Shown here piece by piece: positions 1 through 9,467 of a stretch of 64,000 nt of DNA. A model generated the notes under the pieces. The model made no database searches and was not told where the DNA came from. It worked only from the letters and a program-made list of their open reading frames with translations. The DNA comes from Yersinia massiliensis CCUG 53443 (GTDB lineage Bacteria; Pseudomonadota; Gammaproteobacteria; Enterobacterales; Enterobacteriaceae): NCBI RefSeq assembly GCF_000312485.1, contig NZ_HE997643.1, forward strand, positions 422,040 to 486,039, given 5' to 3'. Numbering within the stretch: position 1 is the stretch's first letter; every line of letters starts with the position of its first letter. Made by a program: the position numbers and the translations under genes.

Positions 1-50
1 TCATGTATGCTCATCGGGATGAGTTCAATTGCCGCTAACCTGCAACGCAA
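1..50. repeat. ERIC element, fragment at window edge
   Basis: This stretch resembles the right half of an enterobacterial repetitive intergenic consensus (ERIC) element. It has an ATGTATGCTC block, then TTGCCGC and ACCTGCAAC, the same end block as the more complete copy at 43579-43702. The left part lies outside the window. It sits just downstream of artJ and may form the 3' end of that transcript. The assignment rests on recalled ERIC consensus blocks. Confidence 0.55.
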
Positions 51-62
51 AGATAAAGATTA

Positions 63-794
63 TTATTGCGGGAACCATTTATCGTTAATGACCTTATAGG
101 TACCGTCAGCTTTAACGGCATCAATCGCTTTATTCAGTTTTTCTAGCAGCACGGTATTATCTGGGCGCACAGCAATCCCCAAACCAGTGCCAAAGTATTG
201 TGGATCAGTCACATGCTCGCCAACTGAGGCCAAATTAGGATTGGTTTTCAGCCACTCATTCACCACCGCAGTATCACCAAACACCCCATCAATACGGCCA
301 TTCTTCAGGTCAATAATGGCATTCTGATAGCTGTCATAAGCCACAGTTTGGATTTCAGGATGCTTATCCTGCAAATATTTCTGATGCGTAGTGCCGTTCT
401 CCATCCCGATCTTCTTCCCTTTCAGATCAGCAAACGCGCTAAATTTGCCTTTGGGGGCGATCACGATAGCGGAGTTAGCATAGTAAGGCTGGGTGAATGC
501 CACTTGCTTGCTACGCTCTGGCGTAATGTCCATACCGGAGATAACAGCATCATAACGTTTGAATTTAAGCGCTGGGATCAGACTATCGAAAGCTTGATTG
601 GTGAAGGTACAGTTGGCTTCCATCTGCTTACATAATGCTTTTGCCAAATCCATATCGAAGCCGACGATCTCGTTATTGGCATCCATTGATTCAAATGGCG
701 GGTAAGTGGCTGAGGCCGCGAAACGGATGGTTTCTGCTGCGGTTGCGCTGAAAACCACGCCACTCAAGATTGTTGCCAATAGTAACTTTTTCAT
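63..794 (-). CDS. artJ: ArtJ, periplasmic arginine-binding protein of the ART ABC transporter
   Basis: This is a family 3 solute-binding protein of 243 residues, the usual ArtJ length. It captures L-arginine in the periplasm and delivers it to the ArtQM permease and ArtP ATPase. Residues 1-20 form a signal peptide (MKK, hydrophobic core, ATAA before ETIRF). The mature part carries the family blocks ATYPPFE, GFDMDLAKALC, SGMDITPERSKQV and FGDTAVVNEWL. The form ERSKQV with a WFPQ C-terminus fits ArtJ better than its paralogue ArtI, encoded at 2515-3246. It is separated from artM by 324 bp with its own ArgR boxes, so it is probably a separate transcription unit, as in E. coli. Confidence 0.95.
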   Translation of the reverse strand: MKKLLLATILSGVVFSATAAETIRFAASATYPPFESMDANNEIVGFDMDLAKALCKQMEANCTFTNQAFDSLIPALKFKRYDAVISGMDITPERSKQVAFTQPYYANSAIVIAPKGKFSAFADLKGKKIGMENGTTHQKYLQDKHPEIQTVAYDSYQNAIIDLKNGRIDGVFGDTAVVNEWLKTNPNLASVGEHVTDPQYFGTGLGIAVRPDNTVLLEKLNKAIDAVKADGTYKVINDKWFPQ

Positions 795-913
795 GCTTAA
801 ACTCCTGTCTGAATTTTTTATAACGAATTATTTATTAGTTATTGATTTTATTATGACTAGTCATTGTTCATCGCAATATATTCGGATGAATGATGTGGAT
901 TACATTGCCACCA

Positions 914-931
914 TATGAATTTATATGCAAG
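914..931. promoter_or_regulatory. ARG box 1 (ArgR operator) upstream of artJ
   Basis: The 18-mer TATGAATTTATATGCAAG fits the ArgR palindrome wNTGAATwwwwATTCANw with one mismatch in the conserved arms (G for T) and a G in the last, A/T-preferring position. It is paired with a second box exactly 3 bp away, the standard ArgR hexamer arrangement. Arginine-dependent repression of artJ is known in E. coli; here it is inferred. Confidence 0.75.
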
Positions 932-934
932 TAA

Positions 935-952
935 TGTGATTAAAAATTTAGT
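935..952. promoter_or_regulatory. ARG box 2 (ArgR operator) upstream of artJ
   Basis: The 18-mer TGTGATTAAAAATTTAGT matches the ARG box with two mismatches in the arms (TGATT for TGAAT, ATTTA for ATTCA). The spacing of 3 bp from the box at 914-931 supports a genuine tandem operator. Confidence 0.7.
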
Positions 953-1056
953 TTTTATTTTCGAAGGAAGTGAGGAGTCGGGGGCGCTGAGTTTGGAGCG
1001 GATTTAATTGTGGTTGCTATTCATTCGGTGGTGATTTTGTGTTCCTCGCCTAAGCC

Positions 1057-1096
1057 AAAAGGCGCTCTTGGACATTTTTGCCCAAGCGCGCCTTTT
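1057..1096 (-). terminator. Terminator after artM
   Basis: Outer arms AAAAGGCGC (1057-1065) and GCGCCTTTT (1088-1096) pair, with an inner CTTGG/CCAAG stem. Read on the minus strand the hairpin ends in a short T run just past the artM stop, so it probably closes the artPIQM operon. Confidence 0.75.
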
Positions 1097-1118
1097 ACGA
1101 AGAGAAGATTTATTCGCG

Positions 1119-1787
1119 CTAATTACGCCGTTCAAAGGCAAGCGCTCTGCGCTCCACTAAACGCATCAATAGCGTCAGCAACCCATTCACGCACAGATAC
1201 ACGATGCCAGCAGCACCAAAGACCATCACGTCATAAGTACGCCCATACATCAACTGGCTGTAACCCATGACTTCCATCAATGTGATGGTATAAGCCAATG
1301 AAGTGCTTTTGAACACCAATACCACTTCGTTGGAATAGGATGATAACGCGCGCTTAAAGGCGAATGGCAGCAGGATACGTAACGACTGAGCCTTGGACAT
1401 CCCCAACGCTTCGCAGGATTGCCATTGACCCGACGGAATCGCCCGAACAGCCCCGTAGAACAATTGAGTCGTATAGGCCGCACTGTTCAATGCCAACGCA
1501 ATCATGGCACATAGCCATGGTTGTGATAGCAAGCTCCATAACCATGGGTATTCACGGATAGCTGGGAATTGCCCTGGGCCATAATAAATCAAAAAGATCT
1601 GCACCAGCAGCGGGGTGCCCGTGAACAGCGTGATATAGATTTTGACCAACGAGGTCATAATCGGGGTTTTCAGTGTCAAGACGATGGTAAACAGCACCGA
1701 TAACACCAAGGCCACAATTAATGAAGCAATCGTCAATGTTAGGCTGGTGTGCAGCCCTTTTAAAATCTCAGGTAAGAATTCCAACAT
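1119..1787 (-). CDS. artM: ArtM, arginine ABC transporter permease
   Basis: A 222-residue inner-membrane permease of the HisMQ type that pairs with ArtQ to form the arginine channel. Several hydrophobic helices are visible, the first around residues 15-40. The cytoplasmic EAA loop, SCEALGMSKAQSLRILLP, docks on the ArtP ATPase. The length equals E. coli ArtM. Its start codon overlaps the artQ stop by one base, so it is translationally coupled and last in the artPIQM operon; a strong hairpin terminator follows. Confidence 0.95.
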   Translation of the reverse strand: MLEFLPEILKGLHTSLTLTIASLIVALVLSVLFTIVLTLKTPIMTSLVKIYITLFTGTPLLVQIFLIYYGPGQFPAIREYPWLWSLLSQPWLCAMIALALNSAAYTTQLFYGAVRAIPSGQWQSCEALGMSKAQSLRILLPFAFKRALSSYSNEVVLVFKSTSLAYTITLMEVMGYSQLMYGRTYDVMVFGAAGIVYLCVNGLLTLLMRLVERRALAFERRN

Positions 1788-2503
1788 TAGGATGGGCTCC
1801 GTTCAAAGCGGGTGGTACGGAGTTCAATCCATTTGAGGACGTATTGGCTCAACAGGGTCACGACCAGATAAATCGCCGCCGCAATCATGTACCAAGTGAA
1901 AGGTTCTTGAGTGCGGGTCGCAATGCTTTTGGTTTGCAGCATCAAGTCATTGACGCTGATCAGTGACACTAATGCCGTATCTTTCAGCAGTACCAGCCAT
2001 TGGTTACCGAGACCGGGTAATGCATGACGCCACATCTGCGGCATAATCAAGCGGAAGAAAATAGCGGCCTGACTCAAACCCAGTGCTTGCCCAGACTCCC
2101 ATTGCCCAATGGGGACGGCTTTCAGTGCACCGCGCAAGGTTTGCGACGCATAAGCTGAATAGAGCAGGGCGAGGGCGATGACACCGCACAGGAACGGGCT
2201 AACCTCAAAATCATCAATGCTGAGCTTAATCGGCAACTCAAACAGATAAAGATTTAGGGTAAAGCCATCCGACAGCATCATCAGCAATTGTGAAGAGCCG
2301 AAATAGATAAACAGGACCACCAGAATCTCAGGCAGCCCGCGTAAAATGGTGACCCAGCCCGTCGTCAGATAACTGACCACTTTAATACGTGATGATTCAC
2401 AGACGGCAAACAACATCGCCAGAACCAGACCGAGGGCCAATGCACAAACGGCAAGGCCGACGGTCATACCGGCGGCGCTTGCTAAAGGTTGAAATTCATT
2501 CAT
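1787..2503 (-). CDS. artQ: ArtQ, arginine ABC transporter permease
   Basis: A 238-residue membrane permease, partner of ArtM. It begins with [19 protein letters not shown], has five or so hydrophobic segments, and carries the EAA loop [20 protein letters not shown] that contacts ArtP. The length agrees with the family. It follows artI after 11 bp and overlaps artM by one base, consistent with one polycistronic mRNA. Confidence 0.95.
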   Translation of the reverse strand: MNEFQPLASAAGMTVGLAVCALALGLVLAMLFAVCESSRIKVVSYLTTGWVTILRGLPEILVVLFIYFGSSQLLMMLSDGFTLNLYLFELPIKLSIDDFEVSPFLCGVIALALLYSAYASQTLRGALKAVPIGQWESGQALGLSQAAIFFRLIMPQMWRHALPGLGNQWLVLLKDTALVSLISVNDLMLQTKSIATRTQEPFTWYMIAAAIYLVVTLLSQYVLKWIELRTTRFERSPS

Positions 2504-2514
2504 GGGTGTTTAAA

Positions 2515-3246
2515 TTACTGCTGGAACCATTTTTTATAAATGGTCTGATAGGTGCCATCTGCTTTAATTTTCGCCAGTGCAGCATCTAACTTACCCTGTA
2601 ACTCGGTATTGTTCTGACGAACGGCGATACCTAAGCCTGTGCCGAAGTAGTCAGCATCAGTCACTTTATCCCCGACAGCAGCCAATTGGTCATTCTGCTT
2701 CAGCCATTCATTAACCACCGCAGTGTCACCAAATACCGCGTCCAGACGGCCATTTTTCAGATCAAGAATCGCATTCTGATAGCTGTCATAAGGTACGGCA
2801 GTGATTTCAGGGTGTTTTTCCATCAGGTATTTTTGATGAGTGGAGCCGTTTTGCATCCCAACACGTTTCCCTTTCAGGGCCGCTAAATCAGCAACTTTAC
2901 CTTTCTCAGCGATAAATAACGCAGAGTTATCGTAGTAAGGCTGAGTAAATGCCACTTGTTTTAAGCGCTCAGGGGTGATGTCCATGCCTGAGATAACCGC
3001 ATCAAAACGTTTAAATTTGAGGCTTGGAATCAAGCTGTCAAAGGCCTGATTGGTAAAGGTACAGTCTGCCTGCATCTCTTTACACAGTGCATTAGCCAGA
3101 TCGATATCGAAGCCCTGCATTTTATTATTAGCGTCGATAAATTCGAATGGCGGGTAAGTGGCTTCAGCAGCGAAACGGATGGTTTCAGCAGCAGAGGCAG
3201 AAAGACTGATACTGGCAAGGACTGCAGCAATTATTAATTTTTTCAT
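2515..3246 (-). CDS. artI: ArtI, periplasmic arginine-binding protein
   Basis: A 243-residue substrate-binding protein, paralogous to ArtJ (63-794), within the artPIQM operon. The signal peptide MKKLIIAAVLASISLSASAA precedes ETIRFAAEATYPPFE. The frame opens 8 codons earlier, but the ATG at 3246 is preferred: it gives a standard signal peptide and has GGGA about 8 nt upstream. Family blocks GMDITPERLKQV, GSTHQKYLMEKHPEI and FGDTAVVNEWLKQN are present. It binds arginine or related basic amino acids; the exact preference relative to ArtJ cannot be read from sequence. Confidence 0.93.
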   Translation of the reverse strand: MKKLIIAAVLASISLSASAAETIRFAAEATYPPFEFIDANNKMQGFDIDLANALCKEMQADCTFTNQAFDSLIPSLKFKRFDAVISGMDITPERLKQVAFTQPYYDNSALFIAEKGKVADLAALKGKRVGMQNGSTHQKYLMEKHPEITAVPYDSYQNAILDLKNGRLDAVFGDTAVVNEWLKQNDQLAAVGDKVTDADYFGTGLGIAVRQNNTELQGKLDAALAKIKADGTYQTIYKKWFQQ

Positions 3247-3266
3247 CGCAAATTCCCAAATAGATA

Positions 3267-3995
3267 TCAATGTGACAGATAGCTGGCAAAAGCTTCGGTT
3301 GTTGGTTGTGTAAAGTGGCTGGCATCGCCTTGTTCCACCACATGACCGTTTTCCATGTAAACCACGCGGCTGGCTGTTTTGCGGGCCACTTCAACTTCAT
3401 GCGTGACGATGACCTGGGTAATACCGGTCCCAGCTAATTCACGAATGATGCTAACGATTTGCGCCGTAATTTCTGGGTCGAGCGCCGCAGTCGGTTCATC
3501 AAACAGTAGAACCTGAGGCTCCATCATCAGCGCGCGAGCAATCGCGACACGCTGTTGCTGACCACCAGAAAGGTGCAGCGGGTAGCGATCCACAAAATCA
3601 GTCAAACGCAGGCGCGTCAGTAATTTCTGTGCTCGCGCCATGGCTTCATCTTTTGATAGGCCCAGCACACGGCAAGGCGCTTCAATCAGATTTTGTACCA
3701 CGGAAAGGTGTGGCCAGAGATTATATTGTTGGAAAACCATGCCGACATTTTGACGCAAGTCGCGAATCGCTTTTGCACCCGGAGCTTGGGTAAAGTCGAA
3801 GTGGTTACCGGCTATCTGTAATGTGCCGGAACGAGGCATTTCCAACAGATTAAGCACACGTAGAAGTGAGCTTTTACCGGCACCGCTTGGCCCTAGTAAG
3901 ACTAAGGTTTCGCCTGCCGGACAGTCTAATGTAATGTCGAACAGCGCCTGATGTACGCCGTAGTAACAGTTAATTCCGCTAAGTTGAATACTCAT
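3267..3995 (-). CDS. artP: ArtP, arginine ABC transporter ATPase
   Basis: A 242-residue cytoplasmic ATPase that powers ArtQM. The Walker A motif GPSGAGKS is at residues 35-42, the ABC signature is [15 protein letters not shown], and Walker B with its glutamate is [14 protein letters not shown], followed by the switch histidine in VTHE. The frame extends 17 codons upstream, but the start [13 protein letters not shown] at 3995 reproduces the E. coli length and N-terminus. It is the first gene of artPIQM; the promoter should lie in 3996-4282. Confidence 0.94.
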   Translation of the reverse strand: MSIQLSGINCYYGVHQALFDITLDCPAGETLVLLGPSGAGKSSLLRVLNLLEMPRSGTLQIAGNHFDFTQAPGAKAIRDLRQNVGMVFQQYNLWPHLSVVQNLIEAPCRVLGLSKDEAMARAQKLLTRLRLTDFVDRYPLHLSGGQQQRVAIARALMMEPQVLLFDEPTAALDPEITAQIVSIIRELAGTGITQVIVTHEVEVARKTASRVVYMENGHVVEQGDASHFTQPTTEAFASYLSH

Positions 3996-4282
3996 GCGCC
4001 AAATCTGAATAGCCAATGATGCGGTGAATGGTAACTTCCGCGGCATACTTATGCAATCTTTGTGCGTTAAAATTTATTAATAACCAGCGCTAACGTTAAA
4101 AACCAGCATAACATTTGGATTTGATTGCGCTGAAAGGGAATTTGTCGTGCGATGAATAAATCTGACAGAGTATCCGCAGTGGTGATTAAAAAATAGGCGA
4201 AATGGAAATTTACTTTTAAATCAATGCATACCGATTTATGGAAGAAAACCGGTACACATTTATGGCAAGAATAATCTGGCAG

Positions 4283-4828
4283 TTATTTTAATTTAATCAG
4301 ATTGAATGTTGTGAAGATGACATCGACGTCAGCAGCTTGTAGGTGATGTTGACGTATTGTATTGGTAAAGACGTTTTTGTCGGAGAAGGCCGCTTTGTCA
4401 CAGGTTTTGAGTTCTTCGGCTATTTGCTTGAGCGTTTTACTACTCAACTCACCAATTTGTGTTCGCACTGTCTCGAGTGGTTTTGGCTGCCAATCAGATT
4501 CTGGCTGTGATAGCCAGTCGGCGCGATAGCGGTATTGAATGGCTTTTGCTGCATTGATTTGCGCCACCATAAAAGGTTTGATGGAGACAGGGTCAAGACC
4601 AAGTGACGCCGCTTCAGCCAGTGCTTTATCGAGTACTTTTTCTTCTTGGGCAACATCTTCTACGGGCAAATGATTTTGCGCTTTATAGCCGGCGACATCT
4701 TTCATATAGCTTAAGCGTGCATTAATAAGTTGGGCGGTTTGCCCACACTGAGGTGCCGCTTGTGCTGTGATGGCGATAAAAAATCCGCTGACGGCGATAA
4801 GCCTGATAGCTGAGTGAATAGAGGACAT
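4283..4828 (-). CDS. Secreted (periplasmic) chorismate mutase, AroQ-gamma class
   Basis: A 181-residue monofunctional chorismate mutase of the exported AroQ-gamma type, converting chorismate to prephenate outside the cytoplasm. A signal peptide occupies residues 1-25 (MSSIHSAIRLIAVSGFFIAI, ending AQAA). The all-helical body carries INARLSYMKDVAGYK, with R38 and K49 in the spacing of the AroQ active site. It also has EEKVLDKAL and QINAAKAIQYRYRADW. C28 and C143 could form the disulfide typical of the class. A good ribosome binding site (AAGGAAG) precedes the ATG. Related proteins are known from Salmonella and Y. pestis; their physiological role is unclear. The gene stands between artP and ybjP with no obvious operon partner. 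Confidence 0.88.
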   Translation of the reverse strand: MSSIHSAIRLIAVSGFFIAITAQAAPQCGQTAQLINARLSYMKDVAGYKAQNHLPVEDVAQEEKVLDKALAEAASLGLDPVSIKPFMVAQINAAKAIQYRYRADWLSQPESDWQPKPLETVRTQIGELSSKTLKQIAEELKTCDKAAFSDKNVFTNTIRQHHLQAADVDVIFTTFNLIKLK

Positions 4829-4912
4829 GGCAACTTCTTCCTTGTTGAAGTTAATGATGAGTAGGGCGAATAGACATCGCCCTGATAAGGCAGCCAGAAA
4901 AATCCTGTGTGA

Positions 4913-5488
4913 CTAGTGATCACCTAATAGTTGGCGCAAGCTGCTGGCGGGCGCAGTCACACCCATAAAGCGAATATCATCAACAACCCAGCACGTCCCT
5001 TCGCGGATCATCAACACTTCATCTTGCCACGCCACGGTTTGACCTCCGGCCGTTTGATGCGTCAAATTCACCCGCAGTGGGATATTTCTGGCATCGGTAT
5101 TGGGGATCGTTGAAGCACTGGCGACATCGGCATGAGTGCTACCTTCACGCATACTGGTAAAGATATCACCGTTGATAGCTTGAGTTTTATTCACTTGAGT
5201 CGTGCTACGAGTGCCAGCCTGTTTTCTGGCGGTTTGGATCGTGTCGTAGAGCCCTTGGCTGAGATAAGGGCGGAATTGGGCCGAGAGATTATCATCCGGT
5301 AGGCCACTGCGATTGCCAATTTGCTGAACCCGCAGATCATAGAATTGTTGTGCGACCTGATCTGGCCCACCCTCAATACAAGGTGTTGTACGGCTACTCA
5401 CATCCTTAAACGCCGGATCGACGGTGTTGGTACAGGCGCTAAGTATAATGACGAGAGGGAGAATCAGAGCGATATTTTTCTTTTTCAT
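4913..5488 (-). CDS. ybjP: YbjP-family lipoprotein (DUF3828)
   Basis: A 191-residue predicted lipoprotein. The signal sequence ends in the lipobox LSAC, with acylated C19. The residue after the cysteine is Thr, so outer-membrane sorting by the Lol system is expected (no Asp at +2). The body contains AQQFYDLRVQQIGNRSGLPDD, YLSQGLYDTIQTAR and TCWVVDDIRFMG, typical of the YbjP/DUF3828 group. The E. coli homologue also lies next to the art operon. Molecular function is unknown. It is slightly longer than E. coli YbjP (about 171 residues). Confidence 0.85.
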   Translation of the reverse strand: MKKKNIALILPLVIILSACTNTVDPAFKDVSSRTTPCIEGGPDQVAQQFYDLRVQQIGNRSGLPDDNLSAQFRPYLSQGLYDTIQTARKQAGTRSTTQVNKTQAINGDIFTSMREGSTHADVASASTIPNTDARNIPLRVNLTHQTAGGQTVAWQDEVLMIREGTCWVVDDIRFMGVTAPASSLRQLLGDH

Positions 5489-5623
5489 ATGATGACCTTA
5501 GGTGAAAGAATCTGTTATGAAAGTGATTGTAGTATAGACCTATTTTCTTGACAGTTTCACGCTTGCAGGAGATTGTCTCATTCAGCCAAGCTATGCCTAG
5601 CATGTTTTTATAAATGAACAGCT

Positions 5624-6634
5624 TTATTGCCCACTTAATTTGCCATGCTGTTTTATCCAGCGGGCGGTGCGAATAATGCCTTCGTCGAGCGACACTATCG
5701 GGCGATAGCCCAATTCTTGCTCGGCTCGGCGGGTATCTAGCGTCATATCAAAGTTGAGTTTAGCGGCAGCATAGTGAGTCAATACCGGCTCTTTTTCGGC
5801 TTTATTCCCCAGTTTTTCCATCGTTCTGGCCATGATATCCATCATCGGATAAGGCACGGAACGAATACGGCACGGCATCGACAGCTCTTCTAACAGATGT
5901 TGCACGATAGTGCGTAACGGGCGGGGCTGCTGATTGGTAATGTTATAAGCGCGGCCCGACTGTGTATTTTGGCTTTGAGTCGCCAACCACATAGCATGCA
6001 CCGCGTTTTCCAGATAAGTCATGTCCACCAATGCATTACCGCCCCGAGGCAGTAGCAGAGTGCCATAATATTTGATCATCTGTAGCAGGCGCGGCAGCAT
6101 CACTTTATCGTGAGGGCCGAATAAGCCTTGCGGGCGCAGGATCGTAAAATGGGTTTGCGGGTTGGACAGCGCCAATTGTTCAATGACTTCTTCACCGGCT
6201 GCTTTGCTGCGGGCGAATTCATTGGCGTAACGCGCGGGGCGGAAATCTTCCTGAATATTACGATGATGATGAAAATCGAAATAAATCGCTGGCGAGGAGA
6301 TATGAATAAAATTCTCCACACCATAGGCGGCGGCCCATTCACCTAGGCGGCGAGTGGCACGCACATTGGCCAACTCAAACGCTTCTTCCGTCCCCCACGG
6401 CGAGGTAAAGCCGGAGCAATGCCACAGGGTGTCGACATTAGCCAACATGGCTTTTGCCTGCGAGGAAACCAGATTCGTCAGATCCGCATGAATAAATTCA
6501 GCGCCCATTTTGGTTAGTAATGTTCCCATCGCGGGGTTGTTACCGGCAGCGATGACTTTGATACCCTGACGACGGAGATATTCAACGGCATTTCGGCCTA
6601 ACCCACAGGTTGCACCGGTGACCAATACCTTCAT
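5624..6634 (-). CDS. ybjS: YbjS, extended SDR-type NAD(P)-dependent epimerase/dehydratase-like protein
   Basis: A 336-residue protein with an N-terminal Rossmann fold: [13 protein letters not shown] gives the extended-SDR nucleotide motif G7-x3-G11-x-G13. Where typical SDR enzymes have YxxxK, this one reads F140-ARS-K144, so the catalytic Tyr is Phe. As I recall it, E. coli YbjS has the same change. HISSPAIYF supplies the Ser region. Substrate and reaction are unknown. The frame opens 7 codons upstream, but MKVLVTG at 6634 matches the family start. It is separated from ybjT by about 175 bp and a terminator, so it has its own promoter. Confidence 0.85.
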   Translation of the reverse strand: MKVLVTGATCGLGRNAVEYLRRQGIKVIAAGNNPAMGTLLTKMGAEFIHADLTNLVSSQAKAMLANVDTLWHCSGFTSPWGTEEAFELANVRATRRLGEWAAAYGVENFIHISSPAIYFDFHHHRNIQEDFRPARYANEFARSKAAGEEVIEQLALSNPQTHFTILRPQGLFGPHDKVMLPRLLQMIKYYGTLLLPRGGNALVDMTYLENAVHAMWLATQSQNTQSGRAYNITNQQPRPLRTIVQHLLEELSMPCRIRSVPYPMMDIMARTMEKLGNKAEKEPVLTHYAAAKLNFDMTLDTRRAEQELGYRPIVSLDEGIIRTARWIKQHGKLSGQ

Positions 6635-6764
6635 AGCGAATTCGGTTCCCACCAAAAATCAGAATGCTAGCGTATAGAATTATTCGCTCAGCAAATAAGA
6701 TGCCATTCTTCCGTGAAATGATGCGCTATGCAATATGACTTTGGAGAAGAATATGACAAAAGGG

Positions 6765-6805
6765 CCAAAAGGCCGACAAATAACCGCTATTTATCGGCCT
6801 TTTGG
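6765..6805 (-). terminator. Terminator after ybjT
   Basis: A perfect 12-bp stem, CCAAAAGGCCGA (6765-6776) with TCGGCCTTTTGG (6794-6805), around a 17-nt loop lies 5 bp past the ybjT stop. On the minus strand it is followed by a T-rich run. Confidence 0.75.
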
Positions 6806-6809
6806 TTCA

Positions 6810-8300
6810 TTACGCTGATTTGTCAGAATTTGATTCGCTTTGCCCTAATATCTCAGGCTGATGCTCGCGATCATACTGTTCCGCCAGTGCGGCAATGCGT
6901 TTTGCCATCCCACGGAAAATAAACAGATGTGCCGGCATCATGACAAACCAATAAAGCAAACCGCTAAAACCTGCCGGATGCCACCATGCTCGTACATCAA
7001 AACAGCGGTTTCCACCCATATCCTTGATAGTAAAGGTTAGCCGGCCTAAACCGGGTGCTTTCATGCCGAACATCATCGCTAATTGGCGCAGTGGTTTGAC
7101 GGTAATCACTTTCCAGCCATCAACCAGATCACCCAACTCCAGCGTGTCACGGTCAGGGCGGCCATACACCACGCCACCACCGGCAATATCGTCCATCCAA
7201 GCACGGATTTTCCAGAGTGGGTTGCCATAGAAATAGCCTTCTTTTCCACCGATTTGCTGCACCACATGCCAAAGTGCTTCACTCGAGGCCGTGGTGTAAA
7301 GCTGGCAACCCGCTTGCTTCGGATAGAATCCGTAACCGGGTCGCCAACGGGCGCGAGCCTCGGGGTCATAGCCCCAATCAGCGGAATCCACCACTTCATC
7401 CTCACGACGCAACGTCTCTTTGACTGCATCGTCAAAACGAATTAACTGTTGGGGGATCAGCGCTTGCAACGCTTCACCATCAGCGGGTAAATCGTGGTTC
7501 AAACCCTCGATTAATGCGCTGGCAATGGGCGTTGGTACTGAGGTGATCATGCTGATGAAATACACTGAGATAAATCGGGTTGGCAATGGGATCGGAATCA
7601 ACCAACGCCGCTTACCACTGATGGCAATAAAGCGTTCGAACAGCGTTTGATAGCTGATATATTCCGGCCCTGCGACATCAAAAATACGGTTTTCTTGCGC
7701 CGGATGATGGAGCATTTCTGTGAGATAAACCAACAGGTTTTCCAGTGCAACGGGGGAAGATTTCGAACGTACCCAGCGTGGTGGCGTCAGGATGGGCAGG
7801 TTATAAACCATGTCGCGCATCACTTCAAAAGCGGCAGAGCCGGGGCCGACAATGATACTGGCGCGCAGCTCCGTGACGGGAAGACCACTTTGACGCAACA
7901 AATCACCGGTCAGTTTACGGGCAATCAGGTGGGATGAACTGTTATTTCCTGGTTGCAATGCGCCGAGATAAATAACTTGTTTCACCGTTGATGATGGCGC
8001 TTGCAGTGCGGCCTTCATATTGTTGGCTGCAATACGCTCCTGCTCAATCAAATCTTGCCCGTCGCCCATACCATGGACCAGATAATAGACGACATCAATA
8101 TCCTGTAACGCAGCATTAAGAGTGGTAGGTTGGTAAAGATCGACAAAACGGCATTGGACACCCGGCCACTGCTGCTCGTTTAGCCACTCGATACGACGAG
8201 CGGCAGCAGTCACATGATGGCCTTGTTGGCTGAGTTTAGGGATCAGATGCTGGCCAATATAGCCACTCGCGCCAAGCACTAATATCCGTTGCGGGGTCAT
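6810..8300 (-). CDS. ybjT: YbjT, NAD(P)-binding Rossmann protein with C-terminal DUF2867
   Basis: A 496-residue protein. The N-terminus [15 protein letters not shown] is an atypical SDR/NmrA-like dinucleotide fold with G10, G13 and G16. The C-terminal third (about 330-480, including [21 protein letters not shown] and [20 protein letters not shown]) corresponds to DUF2867, ending in a hydrophobic helix and a polar tail. Function is not established; a redox or stress role is speculation. The start overlaps the ltaE stop by 4 bp, so it is the downstream gene of an ltaE-ybjT operon. Confidence 0.85.
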   Translation of the reverse strand: MTPQRILVLGASGYIGQHLIPKLSQQGHHVTAAARRIEWLNEQQWPGVQCRFVDLYQPTTLNAALQDIDVVYYLVHGMGDGQDLIEQERIAANNMKAALQAPSSTVKQVIYLGALQPGNNSSSHLIARKLTGDLLRQSGLPVTELRASIIVGPGSAAFEVMRDMVYNLPILTPPRWVRSKSSPVALENLLVYLTEMLHHPAQENRIFDVAGPEYISYQTLFERFIAISGKRRWLIPIPLPTRFISVYFISMITSVPTPIASALIEGLNHDLPADGEALQALIPQQLIRFDDAVKETLRREDEVVDSADWGYDPEARARWRPGYGFYPKQAGCQLYTTASSEALWHVVQQIGGKEGYFYGNPLWKIRAWMDDIAGGGVVYGRPDRDTLELGDLVDGWKVITVKPLRQLAMMFGMKAPGLGRLTFTIKDMGGNRCFDVRAWWHPAGFSGLLYWFVMMPAHLFIFRGMAKRIAALAEQYDREHQPEILGQSESNSDKSA

Positions 8301-9316
8301 GAGCGTTGCTCGACCAAAAATTCACGCCACAATGTCACGACTTTTTCCAGAGCTTGGCGGCTGACATTGATGTGAGTAATCATTCGGGTGATTGGCCCAG
8401 TACTGATTAATACGCCACGTTCACGCATCCAAGGGCCAAGTTTGGCCGCAGACTCGGCAGATTGCTTGATATACAGCACGTTAGTTTGCGCGCCGGGAGC
8501 CACAATATCGACATCCAATGAGCGTAACTGCTGTTCGAGCCAAGCGGCATTGTCGTGATCCTCTTTTAATCGTGCGACATTGTGCTCCAGTGCGTATAGC
8601 CCTGCCGCGGCGAGAATGCCTGCTTGACGCATGCCACCGCCGGTCATTTTACGCCAGCGGCGCGCGCGTTGGATGTATTCAGCACTGCCACATAGTAACG
8701 ATCCCACCGGCGTCCCCAGCCCTTTAGAGAGGCAAATCGTCAGCGTATCGCAATATTGACTGATTTCGCTCAAAGGCACATTCAGTGCGACGGCGGCATT
8801 AAAAATACGTGCGCCATCAATATGCAACGCCAGTTTCTTTTCCCGAGTCAGTGCCCATGCTTGCTGTAAATAATCCAGTGGCAACACTTTACCGCTATGA
8901 GTATTTTCCAAACTGAGTAATCGAGTTTGGGCAAAATGAATATCGTCAGGTTTGATCGCGGCTAAGACTTTATCCAGCGGTAGGGTGCCGTCATCGTTAG
9001 CATCAATCGGCTGTGGTTGAATACTGCCGAGTACCGCGGCACCACCTGCTTCATACAAGTAGTTATGCGCTTTTTGACCAACGATATACTCTTCACCTCG
9101 TTGGCAGTGAGTCAATAATGCCACCAAATTCGCTTGCGTACCGGTTGGCAAAAACAGGGCGGCTTCTTTGCCTGATAAGCTCGCGGCTTTGGCTTCCAAT
9201 GCATTGACCGTCGGGTCATCGCCATACACATCATCACCCACTTCAGCATTAGCCATGGCATTGCGCATCGCGGCGTTAGGTTGCGTTACTGTGTCACTGC
9301 GTAAATCGATCAGCAT
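8297..9316 (-). CDS. ltaE: Low-specificity L-threonine aldolase
   Basis: A 339-residue PLP enzyme of fold type I that cleaves L-threonine and L-allo-threonine to glycine and acetaldehyde. The N-terminus [11 protein letters not shown] and the block [15 protein letters not shown] are diagnostic. The Schiff-base lysine is K198 in [12 protein letters not shown] and the PLP-binding Asp lies in LHIDGARIF. The frame opens 10 codons earlier; the ATG at 9316 is chosen because it gives the family N-terminus. It is followed by ybjT with a 4-bp overlap. Confidence 0.93.
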   Translation of the reverse strand: MLIDLRSDTVTQPNAAMRNAMANAEVGDDVYGDDPTVNALEAKAASLSGKEAALFLPTGTQANLVALLTHCQRGEEYIVGQKAHNYLYEAGGAAVLGSIQPQPIDANDDGTLPLDKVLAAIKPDDIHFAQTRLLSLENTHSGKVLPLDYLQQAWALTREKKLALHIDGARIFNAAVALNVPLSEISQYCDTLTICLSKGLGTPVGSLLCGSAEYIQRARRWRKMTGGGMRQAGILAAAGLYALEHNVARLKEDHDNAAWLEQQLRSLDVDIVAPGAQTNVLYIKQSAESAAKLGPWMRERGVLISTGPITRMITHINVSRQALEKVVTLWREFLVEQRS

Positions 9317-9467
9317 AATTTTCTCACGGTCAGAATAAGGGCGCATGCTTCATCATAGCCAGATTGATAAAACAAGAAAGGCGTGGCGGGTTTTATTTAT
9401 CGATATTGTGAATATTGCTTATCAGATTAATTGAAAATGAATCAAATTGTGATTATTAACTGATTTA

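Larger units (their letters stand above)
795..1118. other. artM-artJ intergenic region
   Basis: This 324-bp non-coding stretch holds the artM terminator (1057-1096) and two ArgR boxes (914-931 and 935-952) upstream of artJ. The short open frames in it overlap these signals and show no family resemblance. I could not place a convincing -35/-10 pair for artJ. Confidence 0.6.

Noticed and set aside
1010-1270. 86-residue ORF over the artM 3' end
   Set aside because: It is antisense to artM and contains the artM terminator.
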